Assembly: GCA_025353435.1 (NCBI GenBank)
Contig: JANXQR010000231.1
Location: forward strand, 1-14,997
DNA: 14,997 nt
Direction: 5' to 3'
Source of the DNA: Acidobacteriota bacterium
GTDB lineage: Bacteria > Acidobacteriota > Terriglobia > Terriglobales > Acidobacteriaceae
Part shown: piece after piece, positions 1-6,498 of the stretch
Layout of the letters: the number at the start of each line of letters is the position of its first letter
Position numbering within the stretch: position 1 is the first letter of the stretch
The notes under the pieces: model-generated
What the model was told of the DNA's origin: nothing
The model's input: the letters and a program-made list of their open reading frames with translations, nothing else
Database searches by the model: none
Program-made: the position numbers and the translations under genes

Positions 1-642
1 CAGATAAAAGGAAGGGAAGTCGAGTTCCTGTTGGTTGCGCCAAAGTTTCAGGATGCGAGTTTCATCCTGCCACCGCGCCGCGCGCACATACGCAATATGC
101 TTCTGGACGTTGGTCTTGATCCAGGTGCCGTGCTTGCTCACGTACAGACTATGGTCGGCGGTCTCCACATTCTGGCGATGGCCGGGGACCAGGTCGACCG
201 AGTAGCCGTTCACGCGGATGTTCACCGAGACATTCTGTCGCCGCGGCTTGAAGCCGGCTTCGACGAGCGCAGTGAAAAGTCCCTCGTAAACTTCGCGCAG
301 CGGCTGGTGCGCTGTCCCGGCGAGCGAAATAAACAGATCGATGTCCGTGCCGCTCTTGACGGCCGTTCCCTTGGCAAACGATCCGCTCGGTTGGACCGAG
401 AGCAAGTCGCTGCCCGCCCAATTGCGCAGCAGCGGCATCAGCTCGGCTCGCACCGTAAGTACCGGCGAAGTCGTGCTGTTGTCGACGGCCTCGCGCGCAA
501 GGAGCGATCGAAGGTACTCATCGGCCTGCAGGAGCCGGGATAAAACATCAACGGCGACATTCACTATGAATCGATTCTCATTTACAGGGAATAAGAATGA
601 TGTGTTGAAAATCACATTTTCGACGCCGAGTAGCCCCTTCAT
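1..642 (-). CDS. Polymerase-beta-fold nucleotidyltransferase (CD-NTase/CCA-enzyme-like), 3' end beyond the window
   Basis: The reading frame is open from the left window edge to an ATG at 642 and gives 214 residues with no stop, so the gene continues outside. The nucleotidyltransferase signature is clear: GSFAKGTA at residues 87-94, the metal-binding pair D100/D102 in GTDIDLFISL, and a third acidic residue D150 in YSVDLVPG. A conserved-looking stretch follows (DHSLY near 163-167, then TW and TNVQKHI near 173-183). Pol-beta-superfamily enzymes transfer NMP groups; members include CCA-adding enzymes and the cyclic-oligonucleotide synthases of CBASS defence. Which product this one makes cannot be told from this half. 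ATG 642 has GGAG eight bases upstream. However, residues 1-26 are encoded by AT-rich DNA that looks intergenic, so GTG 564 is a real alternative start. The gene is divergent from the ADOP permease. The catalytic fold is secure; the biological role is not. Confidence 0.82.
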   Translation of the reverse strand, partial: MKGLLGVENVIFNTSFLFPVNENRFIVNVAVDVLSRLLQADEYLRSLLAREAVDNSTTSPVLTVRAELMPLLRNWAGSDLLSVQPSGSFAKGTAVKSGTDIDLFISLAGTAHQPLREVYEGLFTALVEAGFKPRRQNVSVNIRVNGYSVDLVPGHRQNVETADHSLYVSKHGTWIKTNVQKHIAYVRAARWQDETRILKLWRNQQELDFPSFYL

Positions 643-694
643 AGGGTGCGCTCCGTGTCAACTCTCTTCACAATGAACCAATCCGCGGTCTCCA

Positions 695-709
695 ATGGTT
701 GGCAACCAT
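695..709. repeat. 15-bp perfect palindrome (possible operator)
   Basis: The sequence ATGGTTG-G-CAACCAT is an exact inverted repeat with 7-bp arms around one central base. It lies 53 bp upstream of the nucleotidyltransferase ATG and 174 bp upstream of the permease ATG. Perfect odd-centred palindromes in divergent intervals are often dimeric repressor sites, but no regulator gene is present in the window to pair with it. Confidence 0.4.
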
Positions 710-870
710 GTTCAACGCCGGACATGGCGTTCGATATCGGACACAAAACTCGATGCGCCCAACCGCGACCCCGCCTGTAACCGCCACAAAAGCAATCGCG
801 TGCGCGCTCTGACGGATTGGGCCAAAGAATGCAAGGAAATCTCCGGACGGGACCCTCTCTCAAACTCATC

Positions 871-876
871 AAGGAG
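871..876 (+). promoter_or_regulatory. Ribosome binding site fixing the ADOP start
   Basis: AAGGAG lies six bases before ATG 883. It decides between this start and an in-frame ATG at 817 that would add 22 residues without any ribosome binding site. Confidence 0.8.
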
Positions 877-882
877 AATTTC

Positions 883-3357
883 ATGCGCATGCTGCTCAAC
901 GATCTGCGTTACGCGGCGCGCCAACTCCGCTCGTCGCCGGGTTTCGCACTCACCATCGTGCTCACCCTTGCACTCGGCATCGGCGCCAACACCGCCGTCT
1001 TCAGCGTCATGAATGCAGTCCTCCTCCGCATGCTTCCCGTCCGGAATCCCGAGCAGCTCTTCTATCTCACCCACGAGCACATGCCGGAAGTCGGTTCCAC
1101 CGGTGATTCTCGATTCTCCAGCGGCATCAACGTCTACAACCGCCTTCGTACCGACAAATCCGCATTCTCTGACGTCGTCGCCTATGTCCCCCTCTCCTTC
1201 AGCAAAACCGCCGTTCGCTTCGCCGATCAGCCTGAGGAAGTCGAGGCCGACGAGGTCAGCGGCAACTTCTTCTCCGCGCTCGGGGTGCACATGGCAGCCG
1301 GAAATGCTTTCGCTCCTCGCGACGAGGAGAATCACTCGCCCGTAGCGGTCCTCAGTTACAACTATTGGAACCGCCGCTTCAATCGCGACCCCGGCATCAT
1401 CGGCAAAACCCTTTACATGAACGGCGTGCCGCTCACCATCCTCGGCATCTCCGCTCCCAGCTTTTACGGTGTCGAATCCGGCGGCCAGTCAACAGATGTC
1501 TGGATCCCCCTGCAGACCCGCTCCGAACTCACCGCCTGGGGTATGCCCGCCGGCACCGATGCCAGCCTCTACGGAAACCCCAACTGGTGGGGCCTGATGT
1601 TGATGGCTCGCCTGCAGCCCGGAATGACGACCCAACAAGCCTCGGCCCGGGTCAATCCCGTCTTTGCCAACGCCGCTTACGAGACCACCGGAAAAAAGCA
1701 GCCCACCGGCTACTCCATGGAACTGCAGCTCGTCCCCGCCAAGGGCCTGGGAACCTCCAACACCGACTATGAGCAGCCCGTGCACGTCCTCATGGGAATG
1801 GTTGTGCTGGTTCTGGTCATCGCCTGCGTCAACATCGTCATGCTCCTGCTGGCGCGCAACTCGGTCCGCCAGCGTGAATTCGCCCTCCGCCTTTCTCTGG
1901 GCGCCGCCCGCTGGCGCCTCTTCCGCCAGCTCCTCGCCGAGGCCGCTCTCCTCGTGCTCGCCGGAGCAGCCATCGGCATCGCCTTCGCCTATCAGGCCAC
2001 GCGCCTGCTCGCCTATTGGTCCGAGTTTGAAGTCAGTCTCGCCCCCGATCGCCCGGTCCTCATCTTCACATTCGCCGTCTCCGCCATGGCCGCGCTCGTC
2101 TTCGGCCTCGCACCACTCCGCTCCGCATCCAACGCTCCCATCGGACTCGTCCTCAACTCCGCCGGGTCCCGCACAACCACCGGCCGCGCCGGCATTCTCT
2201 CTGGGAAAATACTCATCGTCGCGCAAATGGCCTTCTGCGTCGTGCTCCTCTTCGCCTCCGGACTCCTCGTGCGCACCCTCTTCAACTACCGCCACATCGA
2301 CCTCGGCATAAAGGCCGACCAGGTCCTCGCCGTCGGCGTCCATCCGGTCGGCGCACTGCCTTACGCTGAGAAGCTCGCCTTCTACAACCGCCTCCAGGAA
2401 AACTTCCGCACCCTTCCCGGCGTCCAGTCCGTCACCCTTGCATCCGAACGGCCCGGCTCCGGCTGGTCTGACAACAACACCCTCACCATCGACGGCCGCG
2501 CACTCCCCTGGGACGACGGCAAAAACATGCTTCGCAGCAACAACGTCGGCGCCGACTTCTTCGCCACCCTCGGCATTCCCGTGCTCGCCGGTCGCGACAT
2601 CCGCCCATCCGATACCCGCACCTCCCAGCACATCGCCGTCGTCAATCAGACCCTCGCCGACCGCTACCTCAATGGAGCCTCGCCCATCGGCCACACCATC
2701 GGCCAGTTTGGAACTCCCGCCACCATCGTCGGCGTTGTCCGCGACAGCAAGTACCGCAGCGCCGACGAAGACAAGATGCCCATGGCCTGGTTCGGCTACC
2801 AGCAAGCCGACCCCATCCCCAACCTCGACGTTGAGATTCGCGTTGCCGGTGACGCCCTGGCCCTGCTTCCGGCCATTCGTCGCGTCGTTCAGCAGATGGA
2901 CCCCAACATCCCCCTGGGAAAACCCCAACTCCTCAGCACCGCCTACCAGCAGGGCTACTCCATGTCCGCTCTCGTCGCCCGCCTCGCCATCTTCTTCGCA
3001 GCCCTGGCAGCGCTGCTGGTCGCCGTCGGCCTTTACGGCACGCTTTCGTATCGCGTAAGCCATCGCACCGCGGAGATCGGCCTCCGTATGGCCCTCGGCG
3101 CGGCGCGCGGCAACGTTCTCTGGATGATCCTCCGCGACAGCATTTACATGGTTGCTGCCGGCCTCGTCGCCGGACTTCCCCTCGCATGGCTTGCCTCGCG
3201 CTCACTCGCCTCGCAGCTTTATCAGCTCTCCGCCCATGACCCGTACTCGCTGGTTGCAGCCTGTGCAGGTGTCTTCTGCATCTCGCTCATGGCCGCCTTC
3301 ATTCCCGCCCGCCGCGCCGCCTCCATCGAACCCATGCGCGCGCTCCGCACCGAATAG
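883..3357 (+). CDS. ADOP-type ABC transporter permease (MacB/FtsX family)
   Basis: An 824-residue inner-membrane protein with the doubled MacB/FtsX architecture typical of acidobacterial duplicated orphan permeases (normally about 800 residues). The start NDLRYAARQLRSSPGFALT and the end PARRAASIEPMRALRTE are hallmarks of the family. Order: helix 1 (about 21-46); first periplasmic MacB-type domain (about 55-295); three helices (about 300-325, 350-375, 391-412); a fifth helix (about 441-463) opening the second half; second periplasmic domain (about 475-695); three final helices (about 702-722, 755-775, 790-815). FtsX-type permeases couple cytoplasmic ATP hydrolysis to movement of a periplasmic domain, often for export of lipids, peptides or drugs. 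No ATPase gene lies nearby, as is usual for these 'orphans', so the substrate is unknown. ATG 883 is chosen because of AAGGAG six bases upstream and agreement with the family start. The gene is intact and GC-rich. Confidence 0.95.
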   Translation: MRMLLNDLRYAARQLRSSPGFALTIVLTLALGIGANTAVFSVMNAVLLRMLPVRNPEQLFYLTHEHMPEVGSTGDSRFSSGINVYNRLRTDKSAFSDVVAYVPLSFSKTAVRFADQPEEVEADEVSGNFFSALGVHMAAGNAFAPRDEENHSPVAVLSYNYWNRRFNRDPGIIGKTLYMNGVPLTILGISAPSFYGVESGGQSTDVWIPLQTRSELTAWGMPAGTDASLYGNPNWWGLMLMARLQPGMTTQQASARVNPVFANAAYETTGKKQPTGYSMELQLVPAKGLGTSNTDYEQPVHVLMGMVVLVLVIACVNIVMLLLARNSVRQREFALRLSLGAARWRLFRQLLAEAALLVLAGAAIGIAFAYQATRLLAYWSEFEVSLAPDRPVLIFTFAVSAMAALVFGLAPLRSASNAPIGLVLNSAGSRTTTGRAGILSGKILIVAQMAFCVVLLFASGLLVRTLFNYRHIDLGIKADQVLAVGVHPVGALPYAEKLAFYNRLQENFRTLPGVQSVTLASERPGSGWSDNNTLTIDGRALPWDDGKNMLRSNNVGADFFATLGIPVLAGRDIRPSDTRTSQHIAVVNQTLADRYLNGASPIGHTIGQFGTPATIVGVVRDSKYRSADEDKMPMAWFGYQQADPIPNLDVEIRVAGDALALLPAIRRVVQQMDPNIPLGKPQLLSTAYQQGYSMSALVARLAIFFAALAALLVAVGLYGTLSYRVSHRTAEIGLRMALGAARGNVLWMILRDSIYMVAAGLVAGLPLAWLASRSLASQLYQLSAHDPYSLVAACAGVFCISLMAAFIPARRAASIEPMRALRTE

Positions 3358-3552
3358 CACAACGAACGCGAGTTGGCACAAGGAACGGGAACCACGTAGT
3401 CAAACGTGAATGCAGCCCGCCGCGATGCGCAAAACCGGGTGGATGAGGTTCTCGTCCTGTCTACACCAAATAAGAATTAAGCTATTGCCTGATGTCGACA
3501 TAATGAGTCTTGGATTTCGGTGCGCCTGCAAGTCAGCTCCAGCGCGTGTCTC

Positions 3553-3558
3553 GGGAGG
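3553..3558 (+). promoter_or_regulatory. Strong ribosome binding site supporting a TTG start
   Basis: GGGAGG is placed five bases before TTG 3564. It is the reason for choosing this rare start codon for the membrane protein rather than the upstream TTG at 3510. Confidence 0.65.
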
Positions 3559-3563
3559 ATAAC

Positions 3564-4025
3564 TTGAACGGTGCTTCGCCTTCAGTGTCTCGTCGCTTAT
3601 GGTTGCCGATCCTCGTGGGCGGCGCTCTCGCCGGCACCTTCGACATCATTTCCGCATTCATCTCCTTCGGATGGGGTACGCCCCGCGCGATCGCCAGCGG
3701 CCTGCTGGGCCGGCAAGCTTTGGCCGGAGGCCTCGGCATGTGGATGCTCGGTTTGTTTCTGCACTACGTCATCGCATTCTCCGCCGCGGCAATCTATTGC
3801 GTGACTTCGCGGAAACTCTCTTTCCTGAGAGAGCATTTCATCGTGTGTGGCTTGTTCTACGGCATCGCAATCTATTTGGTCATGAATCTGATCGTGCTCC
3901 CGCTATCTGCAGTGCCGTTCAAGGTGGGACCATTCACGGTTGCGACACTGCGTCATGACCTGTTGATGCAGATGCTGATCATTGGCCTGCCCATTTCGTT
4001 TGGCGCCTGGAAATTCTCAAAGTAG
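3564..4025 (+). CDS. Small four-helix membrane protein, function unknown
   Basis: A 153-residue hydrophobic protein with four predicted membrane helices (about 12-36, 57-80, 91-113 and 131-149). The loop between helices 1 and 2 carries a small-residue-rich segment, ASGLLGRQALAGG, and helix 3 ends in MNLIVLPLSAVPF. I recognise this as a common but uncharacterised bacterial membrane-protein type, loosely similar to DUF1440/YagU-like proteins; no function can be assigned. The start is the TTG at 3564, because GGGAGG sits at 3553-3558 at good spacing. The frame stays open upstream to another TTG at 3510, which has no such site. The gene is monocistronic by spacing: 206 bp from the ADOP stop and 109 bp to the next start. 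Confidence 0.8.
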   Translation: MNGASPSVSRRLWLPILVGGALAGTFDIISAFISFGWGTPRAIASGLLGRQALAGGLGMWMLGLFLHYVIAFSAAAIYCVTSRKLSFLREHFIVCGLFYGIAIYLVMNLIVLPLSAVPFKVGPFTVATLRHDLLMQMLIIGLPISFGAWKFSK

Positions 4026-4134
4026 GTGGGATCTCCGCACCGCACGGCAGGACTTACGCGATACTCACAGCCTCTGCCGCTGTCTGGTCTTCAAACTTTC
4101 GGTGATACACTTCGTTCGGGAAAACGACGAATCC

Positions 4135-4674
4135 ATGAAACCGCCATCGAACTTCAAGACGCCTGCGCAATACATCGCCTCACTTCCCGGCGATCGTGCG
4201 AAGACGATCGCGACGGTGCGCGCACTCGTGAACAAGCACATTCCGCGCGGCTACGATGAGTGCCTCGTCTGGGGCACGATCGGCTGGACGATCCCCCTGT
4301 CTCGATATCCAGACACTCACAACGAACAGCCCATCTGCTACGTCGCACTCTCGTCGCAGAAGAACTACTGCTCGCTCTACCTGATGGGCGCGTTTTGGAG
4401 TGCGAGTCAACTCGAGCAGCTGAAGGCGGCGTTCACGGCGGCGGGCAAGAAGCTCGACATGGGGAAGTGTTGCGTTCATTTCGAGTCGCCGGACGATTTG
4501 CCGCTCGAAGCGATTGGCGAGCTGATCTCGACGATTTCGAGCGAGAAGTGGATCGAAATGTACGAACAATCGCGCTTGAAGACCAAGGCGGGGCAGGCGC
4601 AGAGGGCGAAGCAAGGCGCCCCATCGGCGAGCAAGGGGTCCGCCAAGCCCGTCGACACAAAGCGCCAGCGGTAA
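4135..4674 (+). CDS. DUF1801 (YdhG-like) domain protein
   Basis: A 179-residue cytoplasmic protein. The DUF1801 core spans about 8-145: an N-terminal helix with YIASLPGDRAKTIATVRALV, then IPRGYDECLVWGTIGWTIPL (about 37-55), a beta-rich middle with CYVALSSQKNYCSLYLMG, and GKKLDMGKCCVHF (about 104-116). These segments match the family pattern closely. Family members have a small alpha/beta fold; some were named iron chaperones by similarity to frataxin-like YdhG, but the biochemical role is poorly established. The last 30 residues are basic and low-complexity (Lys/Ala/Ser/Gln) and probably disordered. ATG 4135 matches the family start; the frame is open further upstream but without family similarity. 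The ribosome binding site is weak. It appears to be a single-gene unit. Confidence 0.88.
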   Translation: MKPPSNFKTPAQYIASLPGDRAKTIATVRALVNKHIPRGYDECLVWGTIGWTIPLSRYPDTHNEQPICYVALSSQKNYCSLYLMGAFWSASQLEQLKAAFTAAGKKLDMGKCCVHFESPDDLPLEAIGELISTISSEKWIEMYEQSRLKTKAGQAQRAKQGAPSASKGSAKPVDTKRQR

Positions 4675-4924
4675 ACTTTCCCAGCATGACCCGCCGATAC
4701 CGGGCCGCCACGTTTTCCATAACTGTTGCGGGTGCCCTGGTTGATTGCGGCATGTGGCATGGACGACGGCGGTGGCGCGACGGCCTGCGCGGAGGTGGCC
4801 CTCTATCGCTTTTGATCATAAGAAGCGTTAGCGCTCGTTTCAAAACACCCCCAAGCAATCCGGCCAAGTACAGCCCGCGTATAGTAAGTGTGATTCCTAT
4901 TTCCCTTGGGTGTGGGTGTATTGA
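4675..4924. other. 250-bp intergenic stretch, no gene found
   Basis: The interval holds no supportable gene. A reading frame beginning with ATG at 4686 is open through the gap, but its translation is Arg/Gly-rich and lacks any family resemblance or ribosome binding site. A TATAGT hexamer at 4880-4885 could be a -10 element for the redox gene, but no acceptable -35 hexamer lies at 16-18 bp, so it is noted here and not called as a promoter. Confidence 0.5.
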
Positions 4925-5479
4925 ATGGCTGCGGGTGCGCTCCAGTCACATGAACAATCGAATCTCGCCGACTCCTTGCGCGAATTTCATACCGAGGCGG
5001 GCCGCTCGCTAATCGACCTGGTCGATGAATCGCCGGTTTTACTCGTCTTCCTTCGCCACTTTTCATGCGCCTTTTGCGCAATGGCTCTGGACCGCGTTTC
5101 CCAGGTGCGGCCGCAGATTGAGTGGAAGGGTGTGCGCCCTGTATTTGTGCACCTCGGCTCTCCCGAGCGGGCCAAACCGTACTTTGACTACTACCATCTC
5201 TCCGATGTGGAGCGGATCAGCAATCCGCTGGCGACGCTCTATCAGGTTCCTGCATTTGGTTTGTCACGTACCAATCCATATCTGCACTCATTGAGGCCGG
5301 AGGTCTTGCTGGGCTGGTTCAAAGGTGCGCTCTTTAAATACGGAATCGGCATCATCAAGGAGGATGGCGAGCAGATGCCGGGCGTGTTTTTTCTGAAGGA
5401 ACGGAAGATTGAGCGCGCCTTCCGCCATCGCACCATTGCCGATGAGCCCGATTACCTGAAGCTAGTTGGCGCGGCCTGA
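4925..5479 (+). CDS. AhpC/TSA-like redox protein (SelL/PRXL2-related)
   Basis: A 184-residue thioredoxin-fold protein without a signal peptide, so probably cytoplasmic. The redox centre is the CxxC motif C48-A-F-C51 in LLVFLRHFSCAFCAMAL, which is the diagnostic region of SelL-related and AhpC-TSA_2 proteins (strand, then Cys-x-x-Cys at the start of helix 1). Later segments fit the fold: VRPVFVHLGSPERA (about 70-83), a DVERISNPLATLYQ stretch, and PGVFFLKERKIERAFRH (about 152-168), where the cis-Pro strand normally lies. Members are thought to reduce disulfides or peroxides, but the physiological substrate is unknown. ATG 4925 gives the expected length; the ribosome binding site is poor. A hairpin repeat begins four bases after the stop codon. 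Confidence 0.85.
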   Translation: MAAGALQSHEQSNLADSLREFHTEAGRSLIDLVDESPVLLVFLRHFSCAFCAMALDRVSQVRPQIEWKGVRPVFVHLGSPERAKPYFDYYHLSDVERISNPLATLYQVPAFGLSRTNPYLHSLRPEVLLGWFKGALFKYGIGIIKEDGEQMPGVFFLKERKIERAFRHRTIADEPDYLKLVGAA

Positions 5480-5483
5480 AACT

Positions 5484-5520
5484 GTGCCCCATTCATCGCT
5501 CTTTTTGCGATGAGTGGGAT
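5484..5520 (-). repeat. Intergenic hairpin repeat, copy 1
   Basis: Read on the minus strand the element begins ATCCCA and ends TGGGGCAC, with complementary arms CCCACTCATCGC and GCGATGAATGGG (one C:A mismatch) around an A-rich loop. Copies 2 and 3 (9846-9884 and 14735-14772) share the ATCCC start, the A-rich loop and the CTGGGG/TGGGG end but have a different stem core. It starts four bases after the redox gene's stop. It has no T-run on the plus strand, so it is not a standard terminator for that gene. Confidence 0.6.
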
Positions 5521-5759
5521 CGCACGAACCTCACGAAGATTCTTTGTCTTGTTTAGCTGATATTCCTGTTTATTTCCAGGGCTGTTCCGGGGCTCCGGTG
5601 ATTGGATTTCCGAACGCGTTTCGCGCCATCTCCGGAGTCATCAATCTCGCGAACGCAGCCACTCACCCCTCCAAACACCCGGCGGTCACCAACTGCTTGC
5701 ATCCTTCGCGCCTCTGCTCTAGCCTCAGGGCAATTACAAGAGCTCCAGCGGAGACCGCT

Positions 5760-6359
5760 ATGAAAATGCCGATTCTCTCTTTGATTTGTTTCGCATGCAT
5801 CCTGCATGCTGATGCTGTTGCTGCGCACGCGCAAACTCCCCCCGCTGACACCACTGCACCGAGTTATGACATGAAAGCCCAGGCCCTTCTTGACCTGCAG
5901 GGCGTGAATAAGAAGTGTGTCGATCTAGCCGAAGCACTCTCGAGCGACAAGCTCACATGGCGCCCTTCACCCGACACCCGGTCCTTTGCTGAAGTGTTTT
6001 TGCATGTTGCTGGAGAGCGCTACGGGATCCTCAGCTTGATGGGCGCGACCCCCCCAGCGGGGTTTAAAGCGGGGGAATTCGATAAATCCACAACAGATAA
6101 GGGTCGCATCGTCGAGGCTCTGAATCAGTCATGGGATTTCACAAACAAAACGATCAATGGCATGACTAACGCGGATTTCGCAAAGCTTATGCCCAAGCTC
6201 GGCCCGCAGGCTAACGAAGGCGACGTGGTTTATATGCTCGTTGCCGACGCCCACGAACACCTCGGCCAGCTCGTCGCCTACGCCAGGCAAAACGGCGTCG
6301 TGCCCCCCTGGACCGTGCAGATGCAGAAAAAGAAGGCGGCCGCCGCAGCAAACAAGTAG
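5760..6359 (+). CDS. Secreted DinB-like four-helix protein
   Basis: A 199-residue protein with an N-terminal signal peptide (about 1-24, hydrophobic core ILSLICFACILHADAVAAH, likely cleavage after AHA-Q), so probably periplasmic. The rest matches the DinB/YfiT superfamily, a metal-binding four-helix bundle: helix 1 with LLDLQGVNKKCVDLAEAL, LTWRPSPDTRSFAEVFLHVAGE with H82, and the C-terminal AHEHLGQLVAYARQNGVVPPW with H165/H167. H82 and H167 sit at the usual metal-ligand places. Known members include thiol-dependent transferases and the DNA-damage gene dinB of Bacillus; exported versions are frequent in Acidobacteriota and uncharacterised. ATG 5760 is chosen because AGCGGAGA precedes it and it starts the signal peptide; an in-frame extension to 5514 has neither. 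The stop overlaps a terminator hairpin. Confidence 0.87.
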   Translation: MKMPILSLICFACILHADAVAAHAQTPPADTTAPSYDMKAQALLDLQGVNKKCVDLAEALSSDKLTWRPSPDTRSFAEVFLHVAGERYGILSLMGATPPAGFKAGEFDKSTTDKGRIVEALNQSWDFTNKTINGMTNADFAKLMPKLGPQANEGDVVYMLVADAHEHLGQLVAYARQNGVVPPWTVQMQKKKAAAAANK

Positions 6360-6379
6360 GCCGCCCCGAACGGCGGCCT
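6358..6379. terminator. Hairpin terminator after the DinB-like gene (repeat copy A)
   Basis: AGGCCGCC (6358-6365) pairs perfectly with GGCGGCCT (6372-6379) around the loop CCGAAC, giving an 8-bp GC-rich stem that starts inside the stop codon of the DinB-like gene. It also lies 120 bp downstream of the minus-strand gene ending at 6499, so it can serve either strand. The trailing T-run is weak. The 21 bp at 6359-6379 match 7960-7980 at 19 positions. Confidence 0.65.
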
Positions 6380-6498
6380 CCTTACCCAAACCAATTTATG
6401 TATTCAAAGGCCTATTTGCATCCCAGGTTTAACCGTCCCGTCTGGCGCCCGGGAGTTCTCGAAACAGGGTGACGAGGAGCGGAAAATCATCCGCCTGG

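Larger units (their letters stand above)
643..882. other. Divergent intergenic region between nucleotidyltransferase and ADOP permease
   Basis: This 240-bp gap separates two genes transcribed away from each other, so it should hold both promoters. No convincing -35/-10 pair was found in it. It contains a 15-bp palindrome at 695-709. The only ribosome binding site that can be assigned is AAGGAG at 871-876, six bases before the permease ATG at 883. The frame of the permease stays open upstream to 817, but that extension has no ribosome binding site and no match to the usual start of the family. Confidence 0.6.

Noticed and set aside
31..543. 170-codon plus-strand frame at the left edge
   Set aside because: It overlaps the minus-strand frame that encodes a clear nucleotidyltransferase active site; its own translation has no recognisable features.
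1489..3063. 524-codon minus-strand frame inside the ADOP gene
   Set aside because: Shadow of a GC-rich coding region: Gly/Glu/Asp-rich translation with no domain, opposite a protein with full family similarity.
4260..5012. 250-codon plus-strand frame across the DUF1801 gene and the following gap
   Set aside because: Arg-rich translation out of frame with two well-supported genes; not coding.
5514..5759. 82-codon upstream extension of the DinB-like gene
   Set aside because: It would place the signal peptide internally, lacks a ribosome binding site and runs through the hairpin repeat region.
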